A stretch of DNA of 64,000 nucleotides from an uncultured Prevotellaceae bacterium (GCA_902767775.1 CACXIP010000001.1:1-64000), one strand, 5' to 3'. Counted from the first letter of the stretch, positions 6,731 through 16,052 are shown. The notes: generated by a model from the sequence alone, not told the origin. A program made the numbers and translations.

Positions 6731-9700
6731 ATGAAAAGATTTTACTTTTTGCTTTTCGCTCTTTTGCTGGCAAGTAACACTGTATATGCGCAACGGTTCA
6801 CCGACCATCTTTCACGCGGACTTGTGGCTGTGCCGACAGGTTCGACGAGTGGAAGCCAAACCAACTTTGTCAGTTGGCGCCGGTTTGCTGAGGAATACTA
6901 TGGAGTGACTTACAATCTCTATAGGGATAGCGCTCTCATCGCTTCTGGACTGACGAAGTCAAGTTATGACGACAATGGTGGTACACCATCGGTACATTAC
7001 CAAGTGGCAGCAGTGGTGAATGGGGTGGAGAAGGAAAAGTGCAGCCCTGTCCAGCCATGGTCGGAGTATGTCTATAGATTGGATGATAATAGATTTCCTA
7101 CAGGTTTCCTCGACATTCCTTTGGTTGCGGTGTATGACCGGAAGGGCAATGATGTCACCGAGCATTATGAGCCCAATGATGCGGAGTTGGCAGACCTCGA
7201 TGGTGACGGCGATTTGGAAATCATCATCAAGCGTCTCAATACAGTAGATGCTGCAGATGTCTATCCCATCTCGAACACAACAGAGTTTGTCGTGTTGGAT
7301 GCTTATGATATCAACTGGCAGACTGGTGAGGCTGCGCTGCTGTGGCGCATCGACTGCGGTCCCAATATGGTGAGCCTCAACTCCACGGAAATCAATCTCA
7401 TCGCATACGACTGGGATGAGGATGGCAAGGCGGAGGTGGTGCTGCGGGGTGCCGACAACATGATGGTATATGGTAAGGATGGCAAGACGGTGCTATATAC
7501 CATCGGAGATATGAATGTGAACACACGCAACACCTTTGACCCAGCCAATGGCGCACAATATGCCTGGACCCACACCGGTGCGGAATATCTCATCTATATG
7601 AACGGTGAGACAGGGGAACTGTATCAGAAAATGGATTATCCTCTCTTGCGCTTGGAATATGCGTCCTCGTTGTCTAAGGAATGGGGAGGCGAAGGTTACG
7701 GGCACAATTCCTCCAAGTATTTTTTCGGAGCACCAGTTCTTGACGGACGAAACGCCAGCTTGTTTATGGCACGCGGTATCTATGGTACTCATAAAATGAT
7801 TGCGATGGACCTCGACCGTAATACCCATCAGTGGTCACAGCGCTGGAGATGGAACTGCACCAACTCTGGAAGCCTGTGGTATGGTAATGGCTATCACAAC
7901 TTCGTCGTCGCCGATGTGGATGAGGACGGGCGTGATGAGATTGTCTATGGCTCTATGGTCATTGACGATACGGGAAAGGGACTCTCGACCACAGGCCTCG
8001 GGCATGGTGACGCCCAACATGTGGGAGACTTCGACCCCTACAGGAAGGGACTGGAATTTTTTGGTTGCCTGGAGGGTGCAACAGGCATGAACTACCGAAA
8101 CGCCACGACAAGTAAGATTTATCTCAGGTCAACGTCTGGGGGAGATGACGGCAGGGCACTTATCGATAATTTTTCCAATGCTTATCCTGGTTCGTTGGGC
8201 AGGTCTGTCTCCTCCGGTATATTCAGCAGTGTCACCGACAAATTCATAGAGGAACTGGGCGGAAACACCTATATCGCATGGGGCGATCTGAATTTCCGCA
8301 TTTACTGGGATGGTGACTTGTGCTCGGAAATCCTCAACAGTCCGGGAGTAGCCAGGGAAGCGAAGATAGAGAAGCCTGGAGTAGGAAGACTGTTCACATC
8401 CGAAGGCTGCAACATGAACAACGACTCGAAAAACAATCCATGTTTCCAGGGTGACATCATTGGCGATTGGAGAGAGGAAATCATCGTCAGATGCGGTGGA
8501 AATCTCCGTGTATATACCACGGGCACGTCTACTGAGCATGATGTTTACACCCTTTGGCACGACCATCAGTATAGGCAAGCCATGGTGTGGCAGATGATGG
8601 CTTACAACCAGCCGCCGCATCTGAGCTTCTTCCTTGGGGAGATGGAGAACATCACCGTGGCACCGCCGCCACTGACCCTCGCTGGCCGCACGTCGCTCGG
8701 TAATGGAGCCTCCATCACTACAGCCAACAATGGACAACACTTGCTGCTTGATGGGTATGCCAACATGACTGTCAATGTAGAGGAGGGAGCACAGCCCCAA
8801 ATCCTCACTGTCAACACTCCTGCATGGGTAAAAGGCAACGACAACAACAATATCAGCACGACAACATATCATCACACCATCGGTGGTGCGGCATTGACCG
8901 GTGACTTGCGCTTGGTCAAGCAAGGATGGGGACAACTCATCCTGTCGAAACAGGAGCATTCCTACGCAGGCCCAACAGAGGTGTGGCAGGGTGCGCTGTC
9001 CTTTGACGGCACACTTTCCAACAGTGCGCTGTGGCTGAACAGGATGACCACGCTCAACTCCTCGGAGGGAACATTCAATACCGTCAAGGCTGATTACGGA
9101 GCCACCATCAATATCGGTGGGGCAACCGAAAATGTGTCTTCAGTCAATATCGGTACCCTTAATTTGGGATTTGGTTCCAAGGTGGTGTTCGACGTCAACG
9201 GTGATGGTGCTGAGGACAACGACCAACTGAATGTAGGAGTGCTGAATGTGGAGAAGAAAACAGATGAGGCGTGGGTCAACTATGGACCCGAATACCTCGC
9301 ACCAAGGTTTTGGTTCAACTGCACTACGGCGTCGGCCACCGTCTTTCCTCTGGGACAAATCGGTGAGCTGGCAGAGGGGTGCAGTCTGGATGACATCATT
9401 CTGGAGGGAGTCGATGAAGCGAGGGAACCCCAACTGATGATAGAGGACGGAGTGCTCTATCTGAAAATGAAAGAAGCCAATCCGACGGTGGCTCCTGAAT
9501 TGAAAGTTATTGACATGGTGCAGACTGAGACGGGCGAGTATCCTGCAGAGGACGGTCCCTATTACATGCCGAAAGTGGGCCTGAGGGCACAAAGTGACCA
9601 AACCACACTATCTGGCTACTTTACTGATGCCGATGGCAACATCACCCATCTTGAACCTGATATGTTTGAAACACTCAGGTATTTGCGGGATTATGAGAGC

Positions 9701-11044
9701 AGCACGGATGCCTCGGGGTGGACGTGCAACCTGACCATCGCACTTAATTATGACGAGGCACATGGCAACTACATCGACCTCGCTCAGGGTGGAGGTTCGG
9801 GTTCCAGATATGCATACACCTCCTTTACCTCTCGTCTGGATGATGTCTATTGCGCAGAGTTTGATGTGGCTTTCCATCCCGCTCAGGGCAATTACGTGAA
9901 CAACTCTCTGCTGCTATATGGAGGAAATGTGCCGAATCTGAAAAATTCATGGTGGGAATGGCACCAGAACGAGAATAATGACTATGTGTTCCGTATCAAC
10001 GGCGGTGCCAATAAGGGAACAACCTATACTGTGGAGGGTGACAACAATTCGTTTGTCCTGAATGATAACTCATGGTATCATTTCAAGGTCACCGTCAATC
10101 AGACCAAAAGGGAGGTGAGCTATACCGTTTATTCTGGTTCTGCCACATTGGCTTCTGGCAACTATACCATCAGCGACAGCAATATCCAGATGGGGATTCA
10201 TGGCATGTTCATCAATCTCGGAAGGAATAATTCCAATGCCAAGGTCGACAACATCATGATTTCCAATGGCGATGAACCTGCCTTCACCTTCACCTGCCCG
10301 GGAACGCTGTATCTGACAGCCTCGGAGGAGGGATTGACAGACAACACGGTATCCATGACTGTGGAGAGGCCTTATGTCATTCGCTACGACAGTCCGGATT
10401 TTAGTTCCATCAAGGCTGCGGATGCGGCATCCACTCTGGGCGCTGACCTATGGTCTGAGGAGACGACAACAGGCAGATGGGCTTATTGGGCTACAGGAGA
10501 GTATACTTTCGCCAATGCTTTCCTGCAAGATAAGATGTATGTTGATTCGGGAAAAATATTGTGGGCAAACAAAAAAGTCGGCCACCCATCAAACAGACCG
10601 CTTCAGCTTGTTGAGGGATATGGCTTGGGGCAAAACTCCGGCGCTACAACAGATGCTGACTTCAATGAAGGCACGGTATTCCATGCGGCAGGATTGGGCG
10701 ACGACAAAACCATCATCTACCACAGGTATGACTTCAGCCGTGGTGCGCCCACAAAGAATTATCTGTCAGAATATCTCAATGCTGATGAGAACGGCAACTA
10801 TGATTATGACTGCGGAGGCAACTTCACCTTGCAGAAGTTCACGGCATACATCCCGTATGAGGGAATCGTCTTGGGGGATGCCAATGGCGACGGCACCGTG
10901 TCGGTGGCGGATGTCATGCTCACAGTCCGTTATGTAGCTAATGGTGGGGCGGAGGGCTTCTTCTTCCGCAATGCTGATGTCAACTTCGATGCGGACATCA
11001 CCGTTTCCGACATCATGGGCATCGTAAGAATCCTGATAGACTGA
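6731..11044 (+). CDS. PL11 rhamnogalacturonan lyase, multimodular with dockerin-like C-terminus
   Basis: A 1437-residue secreted enzyme; PL11 enzymes cleave the rhamnogalacturonan-I backbone by beta-elimination. Signal peptide: residues 1-21 (ending VYAQ). The PL11 module covers about 20-640, with DLDGDGDLEIIIKR, HGDAQHVGDF, GDIIGDWREE and LWHDHQYRQAMVWQ as landmarks of the calcium-lined propeller. It is followed by an autotransporter-type repeat (about 720-800, LVKQGWGQLILS), a concanavalin-like lectin region (about 1020-1175), and a C-terminal dockerin-like pair of loops (about 1380-1437, GDANGDGTVSVADVM and ADVNFDADITVSDIM). Usual PL11 enzymes are about 600 residues, so over half is accessory. 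ATG 6731 is chosen because it begins the signal peptide; an upstream frame runs through tRNA-Tyr. No cohesin is in the window. Confidence 0.93.
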   Translation: MKRFYFLLFALLLASNTVYAQRFTDHLSRGLVAVPTGSTSGSQTNFVSWRRFAEEYYGVTYNLYRDSALIASGLTKSSYDDNGGTPSVHYQVAAVVNGVEKEKCSPVQPWSEYVYRLDDNRFPTGFLDIPLVAVYDRKGNDVTEHYEPNDAELADLDGDGDLEIIIKRLNTVDAADVYPISNTTEFVVLDAYDINWQTGEAALLWRIDCGPNMVSLNSTEINLIAYDWDEDGKAEVVLRGADNMMVYGKDGKTVLYTIGDMNVNTRNTFDPANGAQYAWTHTGAEYLIYMNGETGELYQKMDYPLLRLEYASSLSKEWGGEGYGHNSSKYFFGAPVLDGRNASLFMARGIYGTHKMIAMDLDRNTHQWSQRWRWNCTNSGSLWYGNGYHNFVVADVDEDGRDEIVYGSMVIDDTGKGLSTTGLGHGDAQHVGDFDPYRKGLEFFGCLEGATGMNYRNATTSKIYLRSTSGGDDGRALIDNFSNAYPGSLGRSVSSGIFSSVTDKFIEELGGNTYIAWGDLNFRIYWDGDLCSEILNSPGVAREAKIEKPGVGRLFTSEGCNMNNDSKNNPCFQGDIIGDWREEIIVRCGGNLRVYTTGTSTEHDVYTLWHDHQYRQAMVWQMMAYNQPPHLSFFLGEMENITVAPPPLTLAGRTSLGNGASITTANNGQHLLLDGYANMTVNVEEGAQPQILTVNTPAWVKGNDNNNISTTTYHHTIGGAALTGDLRLVKQGWGQLILSKQEHSYAGPTEVWQGALSFDGTLSNSALWLNRMTTLNSSEGTFNTVKADYGATINIGGATENVSSVNIGTLNLGFGSKVVFDVNGDGAEDNDQLNVGVLNVEKKTDEAWVNYGPEYLAPRFWFNCTTASATVFPLGQIGELAEGCSLDDIILEGVDEAREPQLMIEDGVLYLKMKEANPTVAPELKVIDMVQTETGEYPAEDGPYYMPKVGLRAQSDQTTLSGYFTDADGNITHLEPDMFETLRYLRDYESSTDASGWTCNLTIALNYDEAHGNYIDLAQGGGSGSRYAYTSFTSRLDDVYCAEFDVAFHPAQGNYVNNSLLLYGGNVPNLKNSWWEWHQNENNDYVFRINGGANKGTTYTVEGDNNSFVLNDNSWYHFKVTVNQTKREVSYTVYSGSATLASGNYTISDSNIQMGIHGMFINLGRNNSNAKVDNIMISNGDEPAFTFTCPGTLYLTASEEGLTDNTVSMTVERPYVIRYDSPDFSSIKAADAASTLGADLWSEETTTGRWAYWATGEYTFANAFLQDKMYVDSGKILWANKKVGHPSNRPLQLVEGYGLGQNSGATTDADFNEGTVFHAAGLGDDKTIIYHRYDFSRGAPTKNYLSEYLNADENGNYDYDCGGNFTLQKFTAYIPYEGIVLGDANGDGTVSVADVMLTVRYVANGGAEGFFFRNADVNFDADITVSDIMGIVRILID

Positions 11045-11083
11045 GCGAATATGCAGGATGGGGCGAAACCGTCCGGGCAAGGA

Positions 11084-11117
11084 GACTGTCGGGCAATTAT
11101 CTCGACAGTCTTTTCTT
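11084..11117 (+). terminator. Terminator of the PL11 lyase gene
   Basis: GACTGTCG (11084-11091) pairs with CGACAGTC (11103-11110), followed by TTTTCTT. It overlaps the 3' end of the convergent gene at 11097. Confidence 0.7.
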
Positions 11118-11570
11118 GATGTCGTTGTAGGCGGCCACCCAGTCGGTGTCAAGAGAGAATTTGGTCAGAAATCCCTCCGTGGTGATGTATGCCATCACAT
11201 ATTCCTTGTTGGGGTCGTGGAAACGGGGATGGGCAAGGCTCACGCTCTTGAACAATTCGATGATGGCGCCACGGTTTTTCTTCGATGCCATGGCGAGGCT
11301 TCCCTGGAAAAGGTTGATGAACTGAAACAATGCCAGTGCCTGATAGTCGAGCATTGTGGCCGAACTGTCAGGAGTCAGTTTGTAGGACTGAGAACCCAAG
11401 TAGTAGAGGGCGTCTTTCTTGAATGTGGCAATGCGCCGCTCATCCAATGAGCGGGATGTGTCGTCTGCCACAGCCTTTGCCATTCTGATGGCCTCGTTGT
11501 AAGCCTCTTGGGCGGATGCGCCAGCCACTATGGCCAGCATCGTAAGAATAAAAAGTATACGTTTCATCAT
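11097..11570 (-). CDS. Small secreted protein of unknown function
   Basis: A 157-residue protein with a signal peptide (MMKRILFILTMLAIVAG, cleavage after ASAQ). The mature part is predicted mainly helical and contains two long segments rich in Ala, Leu and Lys; I recognise no family with certainty. It lies 49 bases downstream of the ABC ATPase gene on the same strand, so it may be the last gene of that operon. Start at 11570 (MMKR) is preferred to an upstream in-frame Met at 11609, which would put 13 polar residues ahead of the signal peptide. Confidence 0.75.
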   Translation of the reverse strand: MMKRILFILTMLAIVAGASAQEAYNEAIRMAKAVADDTSRSLDERRIATFKKDALYYLGSQSYKLTPDSSATMLDYQALALFQFINLFQGSLAMASKKNRGAIIELFKSVSLAHPRFHDPNKEYVMAYITTEGFLTKFSLDTDWVAAYNDIKKRLSR

Positions 11571-11619
11571 AACGATTGTTTTGTTCCTATCTTGATTTTC
11601 AAATTTCAATTTTCAATCT

Positions 11620-13095
11620 TCAGTTTAAATGAAGGTGCCTGTCGATGCATGGTGGCAGTTCTTCCTCATAGTGTGTCACCATAATCAGCGTTTTGTTGCG
11701 GCGCCGGCAGAAGGCTTCTATGATATCCTTCACCAACTGTCGGTTGCGGTCGTCGAGTCCATGGAGGGGCTCGTCGAGTATCAGCAGCTCCGGGTCTTTG
11801 ACAAAGGCTCGGGCAAGCAGCACCAGTCGCTGTTCTCCGCTGGAGAGTGTCAGGAAGGTGCGGTCGGCCAGGTGTCTGATGCCGAAGATGTCCATCCACC
11901 ATCGGCAGGTGTCGTATTCCTCTTCCGTAGGACGCACATAGAGTCCGACAGAGTCTTTCAGTCCGCTTGCCACGATGCGCACGGCGGGCAGGTCCTTGTT
12001 GTATGCGCGGTGCATCTCGGGCGACACATATCCGATGTGGCGCTTGATGTCCCAGATGGTCTCGCCGCTGCCCCGCTGGCGGTCGAACAGTGTGATGTCA
12101 CACGCGTAACCCTGTGGGTTGTCTGCGCAGACAAGGCTCAGCAGGGTAGACTTTCCGCTTCCGTTGCGCCCGCTCAGCGCCCAGCGCTCGCCATTGCGTA
12201 CCGTCCAATTGAGTCCCTTCAGTATCGTGCGCTCGCCATAGCGGATGCTCACGTTGTGGAAGTTCAGCACTTCTTCCGTATGGTATTCCTGAGCGGAGTA
12301 GGGGAGGTTGGCAATGGCCTCTTCCTGTTCGTGGCTGAGCACATGCCCTGGGCGCATGGCACGGAGGGATAGGTATTCCTCCCGTGTCATTTTCTCGCCT
12401 GCCACTATGTCGCGCACCTCCACCACATGGGTCACCACGGAAGGGATGTCGTCGGTCTTGGAGAGCAGCAGGATGAGTTGCAGGGCATACTCGCTGACCA
12501 TCTGGCTGAACAGTTGGGAGAGCAGTGCCCTTGTCGGTGCATCGAGACCGATGAACGGGTTGTCCATAATCAGGATGCGAGGCTGTGAGAACAGCGCCTT
12601 TGCCAACTGGAATTTTCTCAACTCTCCGCTTGAGAGCAGGATGATGTATTTGTCGAGCAGGGGAGCAAGTCCAAACAGTTGGTAGAGATGCTGCTGCGCT
12701 GTCCTTCGCTCTTTGTTGTCGGGACCTGACAGGAGGAAAGCCTCTTCGAGAAGCGCTCCTGCCGTGGGTGTGGTCTCGTCGATATCATGTTGGTTCCACC
12801 GCTGCTGCAGGTAGTAGTTGTTGTCGTTGTCACCGCCATAGCAGTCGCGGAAGGTGATATACCGTATGTTGTCGGCAGCCAGGGGTCGGGTGCTGGGACG
12901 GAAATCGTATTCAGGGTCGTGCATCAGCAGCGGGTGCCGCCCGATGAGTATGGCCGCCAGCATCGACTTGCCGCCGCCATTGGGACCAACGATGGCGATA
13001 TGCTCGCCATCGAGTGCCTCAAAGTTCACTGGTTGAGCCATCCGCCACTTGGGCATGCGGGCTACACCTTGGGCGATTCTGATGGTGGCTTGCAT
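11620..13095 (-). CDS. Tandem ABC ATPase, ModF/PhrA-like
   Basis: A 491-residue cytosolic protein with two complete ABC nucleotide-binding domains and no membrane segments. Domain 1 has Walker A GPNGGGKS, signature LSSGE and Walker B ILIMDNP; domain 2 has GRNGSGKS, LSSGEQ and LLILDEP. This matches the ModF/PhrA group, whose cellular role is poorly defined (photorepair or molybdate-related by name only). The Walker B of domain 1 ends in Asn where Glu is usual (MDNP versus LDEP), so that site may bind but hydrolyse ATP poorly. Met at 13095 is chosen because it starts the ABC fold and gives a 34-base overlap with ruvC; an upstream Met at 13182 would add a non-conserved stretch. Confidence 0.88.
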   Translation of the reverse strand: MQATIRIAQGVARMPKWRMAQPVNFEALDGEHIAIVGPNGGGKSMLAAILIGRHPLLMHDPEYDFRPSTRPLAADNIRYITFRDCYGGDNDNNYYLQQRWNQHDIDETTPTAGALLEEAFLLSGPDNKERRTAQQHLYQLFGLAPLLDKYIILLSSGELRKFQLAKALFSQPRILIMDNPFIGLDAPTRALLSQLFSQMVSEYALQLILLLSKTDDIPSVVTHVVEVRDIVAGEKMTREEYLSLRAMRPGHVLSHEQEEAIANLPYSAQEYHTEEVLNFHNVSIRYGERTILKGLNWTVRNGERWALSGRNGSGKSTLLSLVCADNPQGYACDITLFDRQRGSGETIWDIKRHIGYVSPEMHRAYNKDLPAVRIVASGLKDSVGLYVRPTEEEYDTCRWWMDIFGIRHLADRTFLTLSSGEQRLVLLARAFVKDPELLILDEPLHGLDDRNRQLVKDIIEAFCRRRNKTLIMVTHYEEELPPCIDRHLHLN

Positions 13096-13643
13096 ATGCG
13101 TTGCTGGTTTCTGTTCACAAAATCTTTCCATCCCCTGAAGTGTGCCTGCGACTCCGGACGGTTCATCTGGAGGTAGTGGCAATAGGCAGCTCCCAGCGCG
13201 TCGGTGGCGTCAAGGAAGTGGGGCATGTCGCCCTCAGGGATGTTGAGCAGGCGCCGGAGCATACCGGCGACTTGCTCTTTTGAGGCACTGCCATTGCCCG
13301 TTATCGCCATCTTGATTTTCAGTGGTGCATACTCATGTATGGGGATATCCCGCTGAATGGCGGCGGCGATGGCCACCCCCTGCGCCCGTCCTAATTTCAG
13401 CATCGACTGCACGTTCTTTCCATAGAAGGGTGACTCGATGGCCACCTCATCAGGAAGATAGGAGGTGATGATGCTTGTCACACGCTCAAAGATATGCCCC
13501 AGTTTCAGATAGGGGTCGTTTATCTTTCGAAGGTCGATGACACCCGACACTTCCATCGTGGCACGTTGTCCTGCCACGCGGATAACCCCATAGCCCATTA
13601 CGGCTGTCCCGGGGTCGATGCCGAGTATGATTTTCTCTGTCAT
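13062..13643 (-). CDS. ruvC: Crossover junction endodeoxyribonuclease RuvC
   Basis: A 193-residue Holliday-junction resolvase that cuts branched DNA with RuvAB. The four acidic catalytic residues are visible: Asp10 (GIDPGT), Glu70 (AIESPFYG), Asp145 and Asp148 (LDATDALGAA). The length is normal, with a slightly long polar C-terminus after QMNRPESQ. The start codon overlaps the stop of the MBL-fold gene by 4 bases (ATGA), and the 3' end overlaps the ABC ATPase start by 34 bases, so translation is likely coupled through the group. Confidence 0.96.
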   Translation of the reverse strand: MTEKIILGIDPGTAVMGYGVIRVAGQRATMEVSGVIDLRKINDPYLKLGHIFERVTSIITSYLPDEVAIESPFYGKNVQSMLKLGRAQGVAIAAAIQRDIPIHEYAPLKIKMAITGNGSASKEQVAGMLRRLLNIPEGDMPHFLDATDALGAAYCHYLQMNRPESQAHFRGWKDFVNRNQQRICKPPSESPKV

Positions 13644-14284
13644 CGGTCAAGGAATGGGTTAGAGCGCAATTCGTCGCCCATGGTGGTCTGCGGTCCATGA
13701 CCAGTCAGGACTACGGTCTCGTCGGGCAACTGGGCGAGCAGGCGTAGGCTTTGTATGATTTGCATCATGCTGCCGCCCTCGAAGTCGGTGCGCCCGATGG
13801 ACTGGCGGAAGAGGGTGTCGCCGGAAAACAGGACGTGCTCGTCGGTGATATGGAAGCACACCGAACCACGAGAATGGCCCGGGGTATGGATGACGTGCAG
13901 TTGGTGTGTGCCAAATCCAATCTCGTCGCCGTCTTTCAGGTAATGGTCCACCGCCGGATAGTTGTTGTCGGGACGGATGCCAATAAACTGTACGGCTTGG
14001 TCGGCGAGATGCTCCATGAGGCCGGCATCTTCCTCGTGTATCTCAGGCAGGAGCCCAAAGGCTTCGCTGATGGTGTCGATTCCGAAATTGTGGTCCACAT
14101 GCCCATGGGTGCAGAGCAGATGGGTAGGAGTGAGGCCATTGCTGGCCACATAGTCCTTCACAGCCTTGCGTTCTTGCTCATACCAGGCTCCGCAGTCGAT
14201 GATGACACATTCCTTGCTGTCGTCACTCACCACATAGCAGTTCTCCTGCAGCATGTTGCACACAAATCGTTGTATATTAATCAT
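13640..14284 (-). CDS. MBL-fold metallo-hydrolase, glyoxalase II-like
   Basis: A 214-residue cytosolic hydrolase. The metal site is intact: His60, His62, Asp64, His65 (THGHVDH), a further His in HTPGHS, Asp in FSGDTLF and His in VLTGHG. The segment SIGRTDFEGG is typical of the glyoxalase II-like group found in many Bacteroidota. The substrate (a thioester such as S-lactoylglutathione or a bacterial equivalent) cannot be told from sequence. It overlaps rsmG and ruvC by 4 bases on each side. Confidence 0.92.
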   Translation of the reverse strand: MINIQRFVCNMLQENCYVVSDDSKECVIIDCGAWYEQERKAVKDYVASNGLTPTHLLCTHGHVDHNFGIDTISEAFGLLPEIHEEDAGLMEHLADQAVQFIGIRPDNNYPAVDHYLKDGDEIGFGTHQLHVIHTPGHSRGSVCFHITDEHVLFSGDTLFRQSIGRTDFEGGSMMQIIQSLRLLAQLPDETVVLTGHGPQTTMGDELRSNPFLDR

Positions 14285-14901
14285 ATCGGTAAGTATATCA
14301 AGTATTTTTCTTCAAACCAACTGTCGCCAGCCCATTCGTGGAGGTCGTAGGTCTCCACAGTCCGGCGAAATGGTGCCGTTTCTGCGGTAAGGTCTCCGCC
14401 CTTCAGGCAGAGGATGCCGTTGGCAATGGCATTTTTCTGTCGCTGCGAGATGTTCTTGCGCACGATGCGGGCAAGGTCGGGCAGGGGCATCACGGCACGG
14501 CTGACCACAAAGTCGTAGCGGCCACGCTCCTCCTCGCCGCGGATGTGTGAGGCGCGCACATTCTCCAGTCCGATGGCCTGGGCCACCTCCGTGGCAACAC
14601 GGATTTTTTTGCCGGTCCCATCGATAAGGTGGAATTTCACCTCCGGCCAGACAATGGCAAGGGGGATGCCGGGAAATCCGCCGCCAGTGCCGAAGTCGAG
14701 TATCTCGGTCCCTGCTGTGGGATGCACAAAATGTGCGATGGCGAGCGAGTGGAGGACATGGTGCTGGTAGAGGTGCTCAATGTCTTTTCTGGAAATGACA
14801 TTGATTTTCTGGTTCCACTCAGCATACAGTCCGTAGAGTGCTTCCAACTGACTCACCTGACGCGCGGTCAGGTTTGGGAAAAGTCTCAATATCTCGTTCA
14901 T
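14281..14901 (-). CDS. rsmG: 16S rRNA (guanine-527 N7) methyltransferase RsmG
   Basis: A 206-residue SAM-dependent enzyme that methylates G527 of 16S rRNA. The SAM motif LDFGTGGGFPGIPLAI, the HLIDGTGKKIRV region and the SRAVMPL motif are all as in the family. The start at 14901 (MNEILRLFPNL) is fixed by the family's N-terminus and by an ATGA overlap with the upstream lipoprotein gene; a longer frame upstream is not conserved. Loss of this gene in other bacteria gives low-level streptomycin resistance (established for the family). Confidence 0.95.
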   Translation of the reverse strand: MNEILRLFPNLTARQVSQLEALYGLYAEWNQKINVISRKDIEHLYQHHVLHSLAIAHFVHPTAGTEILDFGTGGGFPGIPLAIVWPEVKFHLIDGTGKKIRVATEVAQAIGLENVRASHIRGEEERGRYDFVVSRAVMPLPDLARIVRKNISQRQKNAIANGILCLKGGDLTAETAPFRRTVETYDLHEWAGDSWFEEKYLIYLPI

Positions 14902-15692
14902 CGTTTCAGCAGATGCTTGACTTTGGAATATTTCACCTCCACCTGTATCTCTCCCTTTTCCCTGTCGGCTATCTCGCCGGCGACATAAACGAAGGTGATG
15001 GCGTTTTGTCCTAAGAGGAAGTTGGAGGTGGGGTAGATGTCGATGCCGTTGAAGAAGCCAGCGGCTCTCAGCTCTTCCATGCTCTTTTTTGCCGACTGTT
15101 TCATCAGTTGGGCTGCGATAGCTTCGCAGAGACCGTTTTGATAACCAGGGACAAAGACATCCTCCAAATCCAGGATGCGCTTTCTCGGCAGGTCGAGGTT
15201 GCGGCATACGGTGTAGTCGGTTGTCACGGCTCCCTGCCGGTTGGTGATGTGTGCCTTATAGGTCAATACGCTGTCGCGTCCCTCTTCAATGTCGGTGCGC
15301 AATTTGAAACCGATGCTTGCCGTTGCCGTGTCGCCCTCATCGGTGAACAGTCCTGAATAGAAAGTGCGGTAGTCGTTGCAATAGCGCTTGATGAAGGAGT
15401 CGACGGCCTCTTTGGCCTCGATGTGCCGGTCGGTTAGCGACAGGTATTCGGGGGATAGCACCCCGCTGCGCAGCAGGCTGTCGCACAGAGGGGCGTATTC
15501 CTTGTTGGCGATGGTGATGAGTTGGATATCTGCCGTGCAGCGCGGGCTCTCGATGGAGTCGGTCAGTGCGACGCCACCAGTAGCTTGCAGCGTGTCGAGC
15601 ACGATGCCCATCTCCCGCATTGTGGGATGATGCCTACAGCTCGCTGTGATGAAAGCGAGCAGTAACAAAAGGTAGATAATCCGGTATCTCAT
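14898..15692 (-). CDS. Lipoprotein with DUF3298/DUF4163-like domain
   Basis: A 264-residue lipoprotein: signal MRYRIIYLLLLLAFITASC with Cys19 as lipid anchor. The mature part has the order seen in DUF4163/DUF3298 proteins, including an RsiV-like C-terminal half (VCRNLDLPRKRILDLEDVF, NFLLGQNAITFVY). Function of this group in Bacteroidota is not established; it is probably periplasmic. It is the first gene of the operon that continues into rsmG, the MBL-fold hydrolase, ruvC and the ABC ATPase. The start at 15692 is supported by a promoter whose -7 box ends at 15741, which excludes the Met at 15743. Confidence 0.85.
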   Translation of the reverse strand: MRYRIIYLLLLLAFITASCRHHPTMREMGIVLDTLQATGGVALTDSIESPRCTADIQLITIANKEYAPLCDSLLRSGVLSPEYLSLTDRHIEAKEAVDSFIKRYCNDYRTFYSGLFTDEGDTATASIGFKLRTDIEEGRDSVLTYKAHITNRQGAVTTDYTVCRNLDLPRKRILDLEDVFVPGYQNGLCEAIAAQLMKQSAKKSMEELRAAGFFNGIDIYPTSNFLLGQNAITFVYVAGEIADREKGEIQVEVKYSKVKHLLKR

Positions 15693-15740
15693 TCCATACA
15701 TTTCTAATCGGTCCATGGGGCATGGCCCCATAAACTTGTG

Positions 15741-15771
15741 CAAAGGTAGTGAAATCCGTCATTTGCACAAA
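15741..15771 (-). promoter_or_regulatory. Promoter of the lipoprotein-rsmG-ruvC operon
   Basis: On the minus strand TTTG (15771-15768), 19 bases, TACCTTTG (15748-15741): an exact match to the Bacteroidota consensus. A GGGGCATGGCCCC palindrome lies just downstream (about 15717-15729) in the leader. Confidence 0.85.
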
Positions 15772-15928
15772 AAATGCCCCCTCTTTTTAAACAATGTTAT
15801 CATTTAAATGAGGTAATTAAAGATTTTTTCTGCAAAAATCGTTCTGTCAGCGGTGAATGAAAGATGGATGACGGAGATGCAAGATGGCAGTCCAGGCATG
15901 CCTATGTGATAAAAACTGCTTTTTTTTC

Positions 15929-15959
15929 TTTGCGTTTCCTTCGCTTATTCGTATCTTTG
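15929..15959 (+). promoter_or_regulatory. Promoter of the polyferredoxin operon
   Basis: TTTG at 15929-15932, 19 bases, TATCTTTG at 15952-15959, an exact consensus match. The predicted leader is about 85-90 bases and contains the 9-bp repeats at 16011-16045. Confidence 0.85.
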
Positions 15960-16010
15960 CAACGTATAGGCCAAAACTGTCGTTTTGTTTTATTCAACTT
16001 TCTCCATTTG

Positions 16011-16045
16011 AAAGTAGTTAAAGTAGTTAAGTAGTTAAAGTAGTT
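16011..16045. repeat. AAAGTAGTT tandem repeat, four units
   Basis: Units of 9, 9, 8 and 9 bases lie between the promoter and the start codon of the polyferredoxin gene, ending 7 bases before the ATG. Confidence 0.9.
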
Positions 16046-16052
16046 CAACCAT

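Noticed and set aside
14902..15207. N-terminal extension of RsmG
   Set aside because: The extra residues are Arg/Pro-rich and lie antisense-free inside the upstream lipoprotein gene in another frame; the family starts at 14901.
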